The notes beneath the pieces were generated by a model. The model worked only from the letters and a program-made list of their open reading frames with translations. It did no database searches and was not told where the DNA came from. 23,524 nt of DNA from JACIWB01 sp038818725 (lineage in GTDB: Archaea; Thermoplasmatota; E2; UBA202; JdFR-43): positions 1 through 23,524 of the forward strand of contig JAWAYL010000016.1 of assembly GCA_038818725.1 (NCBI GenBank), written 5' to 3'. Positions 13,394 through 21,418 of this stretch are shown one piece after another; the stretch's first letter is position 1; each line of letters starts with the position of its first letter. A program made the translations under genes and the position numbers.

Positions 13394-15475
13394 ATGAGAG
13401 TAGATGAGTTGGAGATTTCGCTGGCTATCAAAGAAATTTTAAAGGAGGAAGGAATAAATGAGCTTTATCCTCCCCAGGAAGAGGCAATACCATATGTTCT
13501 AAATAGAGAAAATGTTGTAGTTTCTGCACCAACTGCTTCTGGAAAAAGTCTAATCGCATATCTTTCAGCGGTTCAAACCGCTTTAGATGGTAATAAGAGC
13601 ATTTATATTGTTCCATTAAGAGCCCTTGCAAGAGAAAAATACGAGGATTTAAAAAAATTTGAAAAAATTGGAATAAAGGTTGGTATTTCTACAGGAGATT
13701 TGTATGATAGTGGCGAAAAACTCGGTAAATATGATATAGTGGTATGCACAAGTGAAAAAGCAGATTCCTTGCTGAGACATAAATCAGAATGGATATATGA
13801 AGTGAGAAATGTTATTTTAGATGAAATTCACTTAATAAATGACGCCACCCGCGGGCCAACGCTTGAGGTTATTATTGCAAGATTTATGCATATGATGCCT
13901 GTTCAGATAGTTGCCCTCTCTGCAACAATAAAGAATGCCTATGAAATTGCTGAGTGGCTTGGTGCAAGGCTGATTGAATCTGAATGGCGTCCTGTGCCTC
14001 TGAGGCAGGGAGTGCTTTTTGGGAGGAAAATATACTTTGATGACGGAAGCATTAAGGAGATAGAAAATCCGAGGCTTGAAGGGATAGTAGAAGATACCCT
14101 TCAATATGGCCAAATTCTCATTTTCGTTAATACCCGCCCCTCTGCCCAAATGCTGGCTGAAAAAATGAGGGAAATTAGTTGCAATTTTTGCGATGAGGAG
14201 GAAATGGAGGAAATAGCAAACAAAATTTTGCAAGAGGAAGAAATAACAAGCATATCAAAAAAGCTGGCTGAATGCATTAGGAAAGGCTCAGCTTTTCATC
14301 ATGCCGGGCTTACATCAAACCAGAGGAAGATAGTAGAAGATAATTTCAGGAAAGGAAAAATAAAGTGTGTTGTAGCTACTCCAACGATGGCAATGGGTAT
14401 AAACATGCCAGCAAGGAGGGTTATAATAAAAAACTTATGGAGATATTCTGAGCTAGAAGGAGGTATGAAGCCTTTGCCAGTTATGGAAGTCAAGCAAATG
14501 ATGGGCAGAGCAGGAAGGCCAGGATATGATGAAGAAGGAGAGGCAATAATAATTGCAAGAAATAAAATTGAAAAAGAAAGGTTGTGGGAGGAATATATAA
14601 TATCTGATGTAGAGCCGGTTTATTCAAAACTCTCTTCTGAGCCGCTATTAAGAATGCATATTCTTGCATTAATAGCAACTGGTTTTGCAGTTTCATGGGA
14701 AGAAATATTAAATTTTTTTAGAAAAACTTTCTATGTTTATCAGCTTGGCATGCTCCCAGAAAACAAAATATGGGAATGCCTTGATTTTTTAGAGAGAAAC
14801 GAATTTATCAGAAGCGAGGGTGAAAAATGGCTTGCAACTCCTTTTGGAGAAAAAACATCTAGCCTTTATATTGACCCACTAACTGCATTGAAAATGAAAA
14901 TTGCACTTGAAAACAAAATAGGCAGCAATTTCTCTTATTTACATGCAATATGTGCAACACCTGATATGAAATGCTTATCAGTGAGCAGGAAAGATGACTG
15001 GCTTGAAGAAAAAATAAATGAAGAAGAATTTCTTCTTCCTGTGCCTTCCATATATGATGCTGAGTATGATTTTTTCCTTTCTGAAGTTAAAACTGCCTGC
15101 ATGCTGGAAGAATGGATAAATGAGAAAAAAGAAGATGAAATAATTTCGAAATATCAGGTTGGCTCCGGCGACATACATGCAAAGGCTGAAACCGCGGAGT
15201 GGCTTCTTTATTCAATGTCAGAAATTGCAAGATTATTCAATTTTAAAGCAGTTCCAATTTTAAAGAAATTAGAAGTGAGGGTTAAATATGGATGTAAAGA
15301 AGAATTGCTTAATTTGGTGAAGTTAAGAGGAATAGGACGCGTTAGGGCAAGAATTTTATATGAAAATGGTCTTAAAAACATTGAAATGTTAAGAAAGGCT
15401 AGCATAACAACGCTTAAAGAACTGCCAGGTATAGGCGAAGGGGTTGCTAAATTAATAAAGGAGCAGGTAGAATGA
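13394..15475 (+). CDS. hel308: Hel308 family DNA helicase
   Basis: A 693-residue superfamily 2 ATP-dependent 3'-5' helicase acting at stalled replication forks. The Q-motif residue is Gln28; Walker A Ser-Ala-Pro-Thr-Ala-Ser-Gly-Lys-Ser is at 44-52; the DEAH-type box is Asp-Glu-Ile-His 143-146; motif III is Ser-Ala-Thr 176-178; motif VI contains Gln-Met-Met-Gly-Arg-Ala-Gly-Arg-Pro-Gly. Winged-helix and ratchet regions follow, and two helix-hairpin-helix-like turns close the protein (Leu-Arg-Gly-Ile-Gly-Arg and Leu-Pro-Gly-Ile-Gly-Glu). The length is typical of the family. It overlaps the cgi121 start by 4 nt (ATGA). Confidence 0.93.
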   Translation: MRVDELEISLAIKEILKEEGINELYPPQEEAIPYVLNRENVVVSAPTASGKSLIAYLSAVQTALDGNKSIYIVPLRALAREKYEDLKKFEKIGIKVGISTGDLYDSGEKLGKYDIVVCTSEKADSLLRHKSEWIYEVRNVILDEIHLINDATRGPTLEVIIARFMHMMPVQIVALSATIKNAYEIAEWLGARLIESEWRPVPLRQGVLFGRKIYFDDGSIKEIENPRLEGIVEDTLQYGQILIFVNTRPSAQMLAEKMREISCNFCDEEEMEEIANKILQEEEITSISKKLAECIRKGSAFHHAGLTSNQRKIVEDNFRKGKIKCVVATPTMAMGINMPARRVIIKNLWRYSELEGGMKPLPVMEVKQMMGRAGRPGYDEEGEAIIIARNKIEKERLWEEYIISDVEPVYSKLSSEPLLRMHILALIATGFAVSWEEILNFFRKTFYVYQLGMLPENKIWECLDFLERNEFIRSEGEKWLATPFGEKTSSLYIDPLTALKMKIALENKIGSNFSYLHAICATPDMKCLSVSRKDDWLEEKINEEEFLLPVPSIYDAEYDFFLSEVKTACMLEEWINEKKEDEIISKYQVGSGDIHAKAETAEWLLYSMSEIARLFNFKAVPILKKLEVRVKYGCKEELLNLVKLRGIGRVRARILYENGLKNIEMLRKASITTLKELPGIGEGVAKLIKEQVE

Positions 15476-15963
15476 TAATTATAGGAGCTAAAGGAAAAAT
15501 GGATGTTGAAGATGCTATAAAAAAATTTATGGATTTTTGCAAAAGGAATTTTGTGATAGGACAGATTTTTGATGCAGATTTAATTTTTGGAGAAGAACAT
15601 TTAGCTGTTGCATATGAGCGTGCAAAAAAAGCTTTTGAAAAAGGGAGAAATATCTGTAAAACAATTGAAATGGAAATGCTTCTTTATGCATCAGCTAGGA
15701 GGCAGATAAATGAGGCAATTTCTTTAATTGGGGCTAAAAAAGAGGGAAATTATGCCTTTTTTATTTGCGGAAAAATTGATAAAGAAAAGGTTGCTGATTT
15801 TATCCATGGACTGAATCTTGAAATAGATCAAGATGTTATTGAGTTCAAAAAGGAAAAATTAAAAAAATTTGGAATAGATGAAAAAGAAATTTTTGCTACA
15901 GACGAAAAATTTCACAAAGATTTAATTTTTGAGAAAATTGCATTGCTCGATGCAATAAAATAG
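15472..15963 (+). CDS. cgi121: KEOPS complex subunit Cgi121
   Basis: A 163-residue protein with the Cgi121/TPRKB pattern: Gln-Ile-Phe-Asp-Ala-Asp near 31-36, His-Leu-Ala-Val-Ala-Tyr-Glu-Arg-Ala near 43-51, and Glu-Met-Leu-Leu-Tyr-Ala-Ser-Ala-Arg-Arg-Gln-Ile-Asn near 67-79. Cgi121 binds the Bud32 kinase and the tRNA 3' end in KEOPS, which makes the t6A37 modification of ANN-decoding tRNAs. It is translationally coupled to hel308, with GGAG and AGGTAG upstream of its ATG. Its TAG stop ends at 15963, and that G is the first base of the following tRNA. Other KEOPS genes are not in the window. Confidence 0.88.
   Translation: MIIIGAKGKMDVEDAIKKFMDFCKRNFVIGQIFDADLIFGEEHLAVAYERAKKAFEKGRNICKTIEMEMLLYASARRQINEAISLIGAKKEGNYAFFICGKIDKEKVADFIHGLNLEIDQDVIEFKKEKLKKFGIDEKEIFATDEKFHKDLIFEKIALLDAIK
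15937..15956 (+). repeat. Perfect hairpin at the cgi121 3' end, before the tRNA
   Basis: ATTGCAT (15937-15943) is the exact reverse complement of ATGCAAT (15950-15956), with a six-base loop. It ends six bases before the tRNA 5' end and lies inside the last cgi121 codons. It could shape the RNase P substrate or protect the upstream fragment after cleavage, or be chance. Confidence 0.4.
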
Positions 15964-16036
15964 CCCGGATAGGGTAGTCAGGATATCCTTGGAGGCTGCG
16001 GACCTCCAGACCCGGGTTCGAATCCCGGTCCGGGCA
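15963..16036 (+). tRNA. tRNA-Arg, anticodon GCG
   Basis: The acceptor stem GCCCGGA pairs fully with TCCGGGC (16029-16035), with discriminator A16036 and no encoded CCA. The D arm begins with GGG and has AGTCAGG in its loop. The anticodon stem GGAGG/CCTCC encloses CTGCGGA, giving anticodon GCG after T33 and G37. The T arm is CCGGG-TTCGAAT-CCCGG. There is no intron, and the variable region is short. It reads Arg codons CGC and CGU. It overlaps the last base of the cgi121 stop and probably matures from the cgi121 transcript unless a promoter lies inside cgi121. Confidence 0.93.
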
Positions 16037-16038
16037 CT

Positions 16039-16695
16039 ATTGAAAACTTTAAATTAATAGAATTTCATGAAGTTTCTACAAGTGATGGATGGAAATTAGG
16101 AATTAAAAGATATAAGCCAAATAAAGTTTCTTGTCCTGTAATTTTATGTCATGGTTTGGGAGCAAATTCAAAATGCTTGGATTTTGATGGAGATGAGCAA
16201 GGAAAAGATTGGAAAAAGTATAGCCTTGCTTATTATTTATTGCAGGATAAAAAGATTTTTGATGTGTGGGTTATTGATTTAAGAGGAAGCAAGAAAAGTC
16301 AGAAGATATTTCATCCAAGAAAAATTTCATTCCCAGTTAGATGGATAAAATTATTAGAAGCAATTGGATTAATTGATAAATTAAAAGAAAATGTTGGTTT
16401 ATAAAATTGAAAGATTTTTGTAGTTATCCAACTTATCCATGGCTTTCCGATATTTTTTATAAATCGCCTTTTATCAAATTTTTTCGTCCCTACAGCTGGA
16501 TCAAAAGATAAGCAAACTCCTCCACCATCAATATGGTATGCTTTTCAAAATGTTGGAAGCAAAGATAAAACTTGTGTTGAATTTTCAAAGAAAAATGGAA
16601 CATCAGATTATGGACATTTCGATCTAACCTTAGGTAAAAAAAGCAAAAAGGAAGTTTATCCTGTAATATATGAATGGCTTAGAAAAAGAGTATGA
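16039..16695 (+). pseudogene. Decayed alpha/beta-hydrolase gene
   Basis: Starting three bases after the tRNA, one frame encodes an alpha/beta-hydrolase N-terminus with no start codon before the fold begins: Thr-Ser-Asp-Gly-Trp-Lys-Leu, the oxyanion motif His-Gly-Leu-Gly-Ala-Asn-Ser (about 16150-16170) and Val-Trp-Val-Ile-Asp-Leu-Arg-Gly-Ser. The nucleophile-elbow segment (Gly-x-Ser-x-Gly) that should follow is absent, as if deleted. The frame stops at 16402-16404 and again at 16408-16410. The same frame then reopens and encodes the C-terminal third: Ala-Gly-Ser-Lys-Asp with the acid residue, Asp-Tyr-Gly-His-Phe-Asp with the catalytic His, and a closing Val-Tyr-Pro-Val-Ile-Tyr-Glu-Trp-Leu helix, stopping at 16695. 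Without a nucleophile and with two stops it is non-functional. It is the only stretch over 300 bases in the window without an intact gene. Confidence 0.8.
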
Positions 16696-16730
16696 TGAGT
16701 AAAATTTCTTCTATCTCTTTCCTAAATCAA

Positions 16731-16746
16731 AAAAATTAAAAACATA
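16731..16746 (+). promoter_or_regulatory. Possible TATA region of the ABC exporter operon
   Basis: An A/T-only run is centred about 26 nt before the ATG at 16764, with no Shine-Dalgarno site after it. The surrounding sequence is also A/T-rich, so the exact box is uncertain. Confidence 0.3.
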
Positions 16747-16763
16747 AATAACCTAAACTTTAA

Positions 16764-17720
16764 ATGATTGCACTTGAAGTGGATGGCATATCAAAAACAT
16801 ATAAACATAGAAATACCTATAAGGTGGCTTTAGATAATGTTAGCTTTTCTGTTGAGCATGGAGAAATATTTGGACTACTTGGTCCAAATGGCTCTGGTAA
16901 AACAACTCTTATAAAGATTATTTTAGGTCTTGTATCTCCAGATAAAGGAAAAATTTCTATTCTTGGACATGAAATTCCAAAAGATAGAGCAAAGATAATA
17001 GAGAAAGTTAATGTTGTTTTTTCTAGAGCAGGTTGCTATTGGAATCTAACAGGAAGAGACCATCTAAAATTTTATGGAAAGATATATAGGGTTAAAAATC
17101 TGAAGAAAAAAATAGAAGAGCTTGTTGAACTTTTTGAATTGAGAGATAATATAGATATGACTGTTGATAAATATTCGACAGGTGAAGTAATGAGATTAAA
17201 TCTTGCCCGTGCTTTATTGAATGAGCCAGAGTTATTAATTCTTGATGAACCCACAATTGGATTGGATCCAATGATGTCGTTAAAAATAAGAGATTATCTT
17301 CTCCAAATAAATGAAGAAAATAAAATTACAATTTTATTCACTACTCACTATATGGAAGAAGCTGATCGCCTTTGCAGAAGGGTCGCAATAATTGATGAAG
17401 GAAAAATTGTAGAAATTGATAACCCATCAAATCTAAAAAGTAAGTTAAAGAAGGAAAAGATATGCGAAATAGGTGTCTCAAATTTGTCATCAAATTTAAT
17501 GGAGAAAATAAAGAGAAAATTTGAAAAATGCTCATATTATGAAAGGAAATCAGAGCTAAGAGTTATTCTGAAAAAATATGAAGATGTAGCGGAAATAATT
17601 GATTTTTTAAAAAATAATGGGGCAACTGTAACATCTGTCCATACAGAAAAACCAACACTTGAAGATGTTTTTCTTTATATAACTGGAAAGAGATTAAGAG
17701 ATGAATATGAGAATTTTTAG
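16764..17720 (+). CDS. ABC-2-type exporter, ATP-binding protein
   Basis: A 318-residue nucleotide-binding subunit. Walker A is Gly-Pro-Asn-Gly-Ser-Gly-Lys-Thr-Thr (about 40-48), Walker B Leu-Leu-Ile-Leu-Asp-Glu-Pro-Thr, D-loop Gly-Leu-Asp-Pro, H-loop His in Thr-Thr-His-Tyr. The signature reads Tyr-Ser-Thr-Gly-Glu instead of Leu-Ser-Gly-Gly-Gln. The Q-loop stretch Val-Val-Phe-Ser-Arg-Ala-Gly appears to have Arg where relatives have Gln. After residue 220 a C-terminal domain of about 90 residues follows, as in DrrA/NatA-like exporters. It overlaps the permease gene by 20 nt and acts with it at the membrane. The cargo is unknown; drugs, lipids or polysaccharides are all possible. Confidence 0.88.
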   Translation: MIALEVDGISKTYKHRNTYKVALDNVSFSVEHGEIFGLLGPNGSGKTTLIKIILGLVSPDKGKISILGHEIPKDRAKIIEKVNVVFSRAGCYWNLTGRDHLKFYGKIYRVKNLKKKIEELVELFELRDNIDMTVDKYSTGEVMRLNLARALLNEPELLILDEPTIGLDPMMSLKIRDYLLQINEENKITILFTTHYMEEADRLCRRVAIIDEGKIVEIDNPSNLKSKLKKEKICEIGVSNLSSNLMEKIKRKFEKCSYYERKSELRVILKKYEDVAEIIDFLKNNGATVTSVHTEKPTLEDVFLYITGKRLRDEYENF

Positions 17721-18507
17721 AGATATTTTTATTGTTTTTCAGAAAGAAGCAAAGGAATACTGGAGATGGAAACTTCATATAGTTTTTGATGCGTTTTTTC
17801 CTCTTCTTGATACACTTCTTTTCATACTTGTATGGAGGGCTATTCTAAAAGGAGGGTTTGAAGGATATGGTATGATAACAAAAGAAAATTATGTTGGTTT
17901 TCTTATCTCTGGAATGATTGTTTGGAGTTTTGCAAGAAATTATCTTAGTGGGGAATTTACGCGCATATTTGTTGAAGAGAAACATCGAAGAACAATTCCA
18001 TACTTGCTTTCTTCCCCTATAAGCAGAATTGCAATTCCATACGGAAAATCTTTGTTCCCGCTTATCAGATCTTTTTTCAATTCAACTATTTTAATTTTAG
18101 CTGGCATTTCATTAGGATTTGTTTTTAAAGGAAATCCACTTCTAATATTTCTGATAATTTTACTTACATTCATAACTTTTTCAGGAATTGGATTAACAAT
18201 CGCTGCTCTCGGCTCTTGGCGTGAAGATATTGCCGACTCTGGATGGCTTATTTACTATATCCTCGAAATAACTGCTGGAATTTATTTTCCCCTCGATATT
18301 CTCCCACAAAACATAAAAAATATTTTCTTTTCCCTTCCACAAGCGCAGGCGGTGCATGCTATGCGGATGGTTGTGCTTGGAAACGCTTGCTTTGGTGATA
18401 TAATACCTTATCTTTTATCTCTTTCTTTTTATGCAGTTGTTATGATTGTAATTGCTATTCTTGCATTTCGTTTTGTTGAAAGAAAGGCGATGCTTGTTGG
18501 AATTTAG
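17701..18507 (+). CDS. ABC-2-type exporter, permease protein
   Basis: A 268-residue membrane protein with about six transmembrane segments and the ABC-2 permease pattern: a cytoplasmic amphipathic start, first helix near 33-48, a loop with Glu-Glu-Lys-His-Arg-Arg-Thr-Ile-Pro-Tyr-Leu-Leu-Ser-Ser-Pro-Ile near 90-106, and Pro-Leu-Asp-Ile-Leu-Pro near 196 before the last helices. It is the channel partner of the preceding ATPase. The start overlaps the ATPase end; a second in-frame ATG two codons later is equally possible. The 76-bp spacer to the next gene holds a separate promoter, so that gene is probably transcribed independently. Confidence 0.88.
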   Translation: MNMRIFRDIFIVFQKEAKEYWRWKLHIVFDAFFPLLDTLLFILVWRAILKGGFEGYGMITKENYVGFLISGMIVWSFARNYLSGEFTRIFVEEKHRRTIPYLLSSPISRIAIPYGKSLFPLIRSFFNSTILILAGISLGFVFKGNPLLIFLIILLTFITFSGIGLTIAALGSWREDIADSGWLIYYILEITAGIYFPLDILPQNIKNIFFSLPQAQAVHAMRMVVLGNACFGDIIPYLLSLSFYAVVMIVIAILAFRFVERKAMLVGI

Positions 18508-18524
18508 TTAAAAATAAACTTTTA

Positions 18525-18568
18525 ATTACATTTGATGCATTGTAATAACGATAAATATATATTACAAT
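18525..18568 (+). promoter_or_regulatory. Operator-like ATTACA/TGTAAT half-sites around the TATA box
   Basis: ATTGTAAT (18539-18546) and ATTACAAT (18561-18568) form a perfect 8-bp inverted repeat with a 14-nt spacer containing the TATA-like box. A further half-site ATTACA is at 18525-18530. A dimeric repressor bound here would block TBP access to the transglutaminase-like gene. No cognate regulator is identified. Confidence 0.5.
18551..18560 (+). promoter_or_regulatory. Probable TATA box of the transglutaminase-like gene
   Basis: ATAAATATAT is centred about 28 nt before the ATG at 18584, with no Shine-Dalgarno site between. It sits inside the inverted repeat spacer. Confidence 0.5.
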
Positions 18569-18583
18569 TTTTGTTAGAAAACA

Positions 18584-21418
18584 ATGACTAAATGGGCAAG
18601 AATATTCTTCGTGTTTATGCTGGCCAGCCTTTTCATTTTTCCTATTTTAAACTCTAAAAGTGAAACAAATAAAAAAATTGTGGATAAGATTTCTAAAGAG
18701 ATTGAAATTTTGCCCGGCTCTGACTATTATATTAAATTTTTAGCAGAAAATTTTACATTTGAGGAAAAGGAAATTAATTCCTATTCATTTGGATTATCCA
18801 AAAAAGTTATAGATGCTATAGTTAAATCCCCTAATTGGATACAAAGGAAATTGACGATGCAATTTCATGCTATTGATGCTAGCGATGCGGAAAAATATGC
18901 GGATTTGATATTGAATGCAAGCAAAAAATATGTAGATGAAATTGCTTTTTCCATTGCTTGCTCCTCAATTGGAGATGTTCCTCCTTTAGATGTAATAAGA
19001 GATAACGTTTTTTATCTATATGAAAATGATAAATGGATAAAATATGCTGATATAATTGATTATGACGACGGAAAAGGAAATTATTATTCTACTATAAGTT
19101 ATAAAGTCGTTGAAAATGGCTTAGAAAAGGAGTTTGAATTGCCGCCCCAAATTTATTATTGGTATGTAGTGCATCCAGAAATAGCTGGTGAAAAGCCACA
19201 ATATATTTATGGAAAATTCTGGCGTGATTATCTCTTTAATCATAATGATATTGGTTATCCATTGCTTAAGGAAAAGTTAGCAGATATAGAATATCTTTGG
19301 GACTGCAAATCTTATTTTCAGCCGGCTAAAAGAACATGGAAATGGAGCATGGAAAATCATCCAACCGCTATTGAAGCAATAAGCTATTGGATTGGTAAAA
19401 CTATTCCTCAGGAGGCATATGGCGATAGACCAGGCCAGCCCAACATTATTGCTCATGAACATAATGGATGGTGCGGCGAACTACAGATAATAGCAGTTGC
19501 TTCAATGAGAGCCTCGCTTATCCCATCTGTTGGTATTTGCAATATTGGAGAAGACCATGTATGGCGTGAATTTTATGAGCGAGGATGGCATGAAAATGAT
19601 AATTGGTGGGCGGATGGCGGGGGAGCGGTAGATAAACCAGATGTATATGCATATGAATGGAAAAAGAACATCTCTGCCATTTTTGCTTGGAAAGGTGATG
19701 ATTCTATTTATGATGTTACATCTGCATATCTTCACCCTGAAGATAGAAAAACAATCTGTTTTCAAGTATTAGATGGAAATTTTTATCCTATTGATGGAGC
19801 AAGAATAACTGCAATAGTATTCTGGCCGAGAGATATAACATGGTTTAAGCACTTTTTGCTGGATAAAATCGAGAAAATTTGGGATTTATTGCCAGATTTT
19901 CTAAAAGGAAAAATCCTCCAATTTTTATATAATAAAGCAAAAGAAGGAATTGATAAACTTCCTAATTCAATTAACGGGCCTGTAAAATGCATATGGAATT
20001 ATACAGATATGAATGGAGAATGTTGCTTTGAAATAGGTAAAAATCGAAGCTACATTTTTCTCATTCAATATGACAATTTAAGAGAACCGTGGCAACTTGC
20101 AAGCTATAATGCATTGCGAGTTTTATTGAAACCCGAAAATAAAACCTATCGCATAATATTCCCAGCTATTCCTAATAGAGAAGAAAATTATAAAATCATA
20201 GAAACGAAAAGTAAAGAAATTTCATTCAATATTTCTTTTAATACTTTATCATACCAGATACATAAAAATGCATTGTGGATAAAGGATGAAGGAGTATATG
20301 AAAGAGAAGGAAAGATAGAATTTTTTATTTTAGATGAAGAAAATTTTGAAAAATATAGTAAAGGCAGAGATTTTGAATGCTTTATACATATGGATGAAAG
20401 GAAGGGAAATATTAATATAGATTTGGGAAAAAACAATTATTATCTATTATTCAAAAATAATGCTCGTAAGAGCAATGTAATTCTAAACTTTTCAATAAAT
20501 GTTAAAGCATCAACAACAAAAGATATGATAAAGATTGTTTATCCACATACAAGTATTTTCGATGAGCCTACTTTTGATATTGGACAAAATATAGTTATTG
20601 GTGGAATAGCAACAAGAGACGTAATTTTATCTATTGATGGTATTCAGCATAATATTGAAGTACATAACTATGAATGGCAATATGAATGGAATACAACTTC
20701 TTTTGAGCCAGGAGAATATTTAATTAAGGCAGAATGCGGAAATGAAAAAGATGAAATTTTGATAAAGTTAGTAGATACCACCTCCCCCTCTATAAAAATA
20801 GAAGAACCAGAAGATAAAATCATTATTTTTAGAGATGTGATAGGCATCAGAGGCGTTGCAAAAGATAATTTTCGTATAAAAAAAGTTTTGGTTTCCATTG
20901 ATGGAAAGGAATGGAGGGAAGCATTTGGTAAGGAAGAATGGTATATAGAGCTGAATATGAGCGAATATAATTTAGGGGAGCATATAATTTTTGCAAAAGC
21001 AATAGATGAAACAGGGAGAGAAGGTATGGATAAGATATCCATTATATTAAATGAAAGCGGTCATCAATGGGCTCCTTGCATAAATTATTTTTATCATGAG
21101 CCAGAGGAGCCAACGAATGAAAGCAATGTAATAATATATGCAAATGTAACAGAAGGAGGGGCATTTAAAATAGAAAAAATTGTCTTATTTTGGAGCAATG
21201 GGACAGTAGTAAAAAATAGGGAAATGTATAGATATGGAGATAATCCTTCGCAGGAAAGGCATGAAGAAGATCCTCTGAAAAATAGAACAAATAGTCCAAT
21301 ATTTGGATTTGAACTAGGACAATTTTCGAGTGGTGAAAAAATAACATATTGGATTGAGGCATATGATGCAGCAAATAATATAAAGGTATCTGATAAAAAA
21401 TCTTTCAGCGTGAGTTAG
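18584..21418 (+). CDS. Large secreted transglutaminase-like protein with Ig-like domains
   Basis: A 944-residue protein with a signal peptide (about 1-25). Residues 30-250 are not recognised. A transglutaminase/papain-fold core lies near 255-360 with a plausible triad: Cys297 (Asn-Gly-Trp-Cys-Gly-Glu), His325 (Glu-Asp-His-Val-Trp) and Asp344 (Trp-Trp-Ala-Asp-Gly-Gly). Most archaeal members of this fold are thought to be proteases or peptide hydrolases rather than cross-linkers. A carboxypeptidase-regulatory-like beta-domain seems to follow (about 370-530), then beta-rich Ig-like domains at about 650-730 and 734-823, and a final beta-rich region to 944. No C-terminal anchor is visible. Its promoter carries the operator-like repeat. 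The 3' end overlaps the convergent DUF72 gene by 14 nt. Confidence 0.78.
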   Translation: MTKWARIFFVFMLASLFIFPILNSKSETNKKIVDKISKEIEILPGSDYYIKFLAENFTFEEKEINSYSFGLSKKVIDAIVKSPNWIQRKLTMQFHAIDASDAEKYADLILNASKKYVDEIAFSIACSSIGDVPPLDVIRDNVFYLYENDKWIKYADIIDYDDGKGNYYSTISYKVVENGLEKEFELPPQIYYWYVVHPEIAGEKPQYIYGKFWRDYLFNHNDIGYPLLKEKLADIEYLWDCKSYFQPAKRTWKWSMENHPTAIEAISYWIGKTIPQEAYGDRPGQPNIIAHEHNGWCGELQIIAVASMRASLIPSVGICNIGEDHVWREFYERGWHENDNWWADGGGAVDKPDVYAYEWKKNISAIFAWKGDDSIYDVTSAYLHPEDRKTICFQVLDGNFYPIDGARITAIVFWPRDITWFKHFLLDKIEKIWDLLPDFLKGKILQFLYNKAKEGIDKLPNSINGPVKCIWNYTDMNGECCFEIGKNRSYIFLIQYDNLREPWQLASYNALRVLLKPENKTYRIIFPAIPNREENYKIIETKSKEISFNISFNTLSYQIHKNALWIKDEGVYEREGKIEFFILDEENFEKYSKGRDFECFIHMDERKGNINIDLGKNNYYLLFKNNARKSNVILNFSINVKASTTKDMIKIVYPHTSIFDEPTFDIGQNIVIGGIATRDVILSIDGIQHNIEVHNYEWQYEWNTTSFEPGEYLIKAECGNEKDEILIKLVDTTSPSIKIEEPEDKIIIFRDVIGIRGVAKDNFRIKKVLVSIDGKEWREAFGKEEWYIELNMSEYNLGEHIIFAKAIDETGREGMDKISIILNESGHQWAPCINYFYHEPEEPTNESNVIIYANVTEGGAFKIEKIVLFWSNGTVVKNREMYRYGDNPSQERHEEDPLKNRTNSPIFGFELGQFSSGEKITYWIEAYDAANNIKVSDKKSFSVS

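Noticed and set aside
13832..14233. 133-codon ORF antisense to hel308
   Set aside because: It has no recognisable domain or ribosome site and is a shadow of a highly conserved gene on the other strand. The same applies to the other antisense frames in tadA, tadC, hel308 and the transglutaminase-like gene.
15963..16036. Intron in the tRNA or an anticodon other than GCG
   Set aside because: The 5-bp anticodon stem and 7-base loop fit without extra bases, and T33 and G37 fix the frame of the anticodon.
16156..16404. Stand-alone 82-codon gene starting at a TTG
   Set aside because: The same frame is open upstream and encodes more of an alpha/beta-hydrolase fold, with the C-terminal part after two stops. 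It is a pseudogene fragment, not a small gene.
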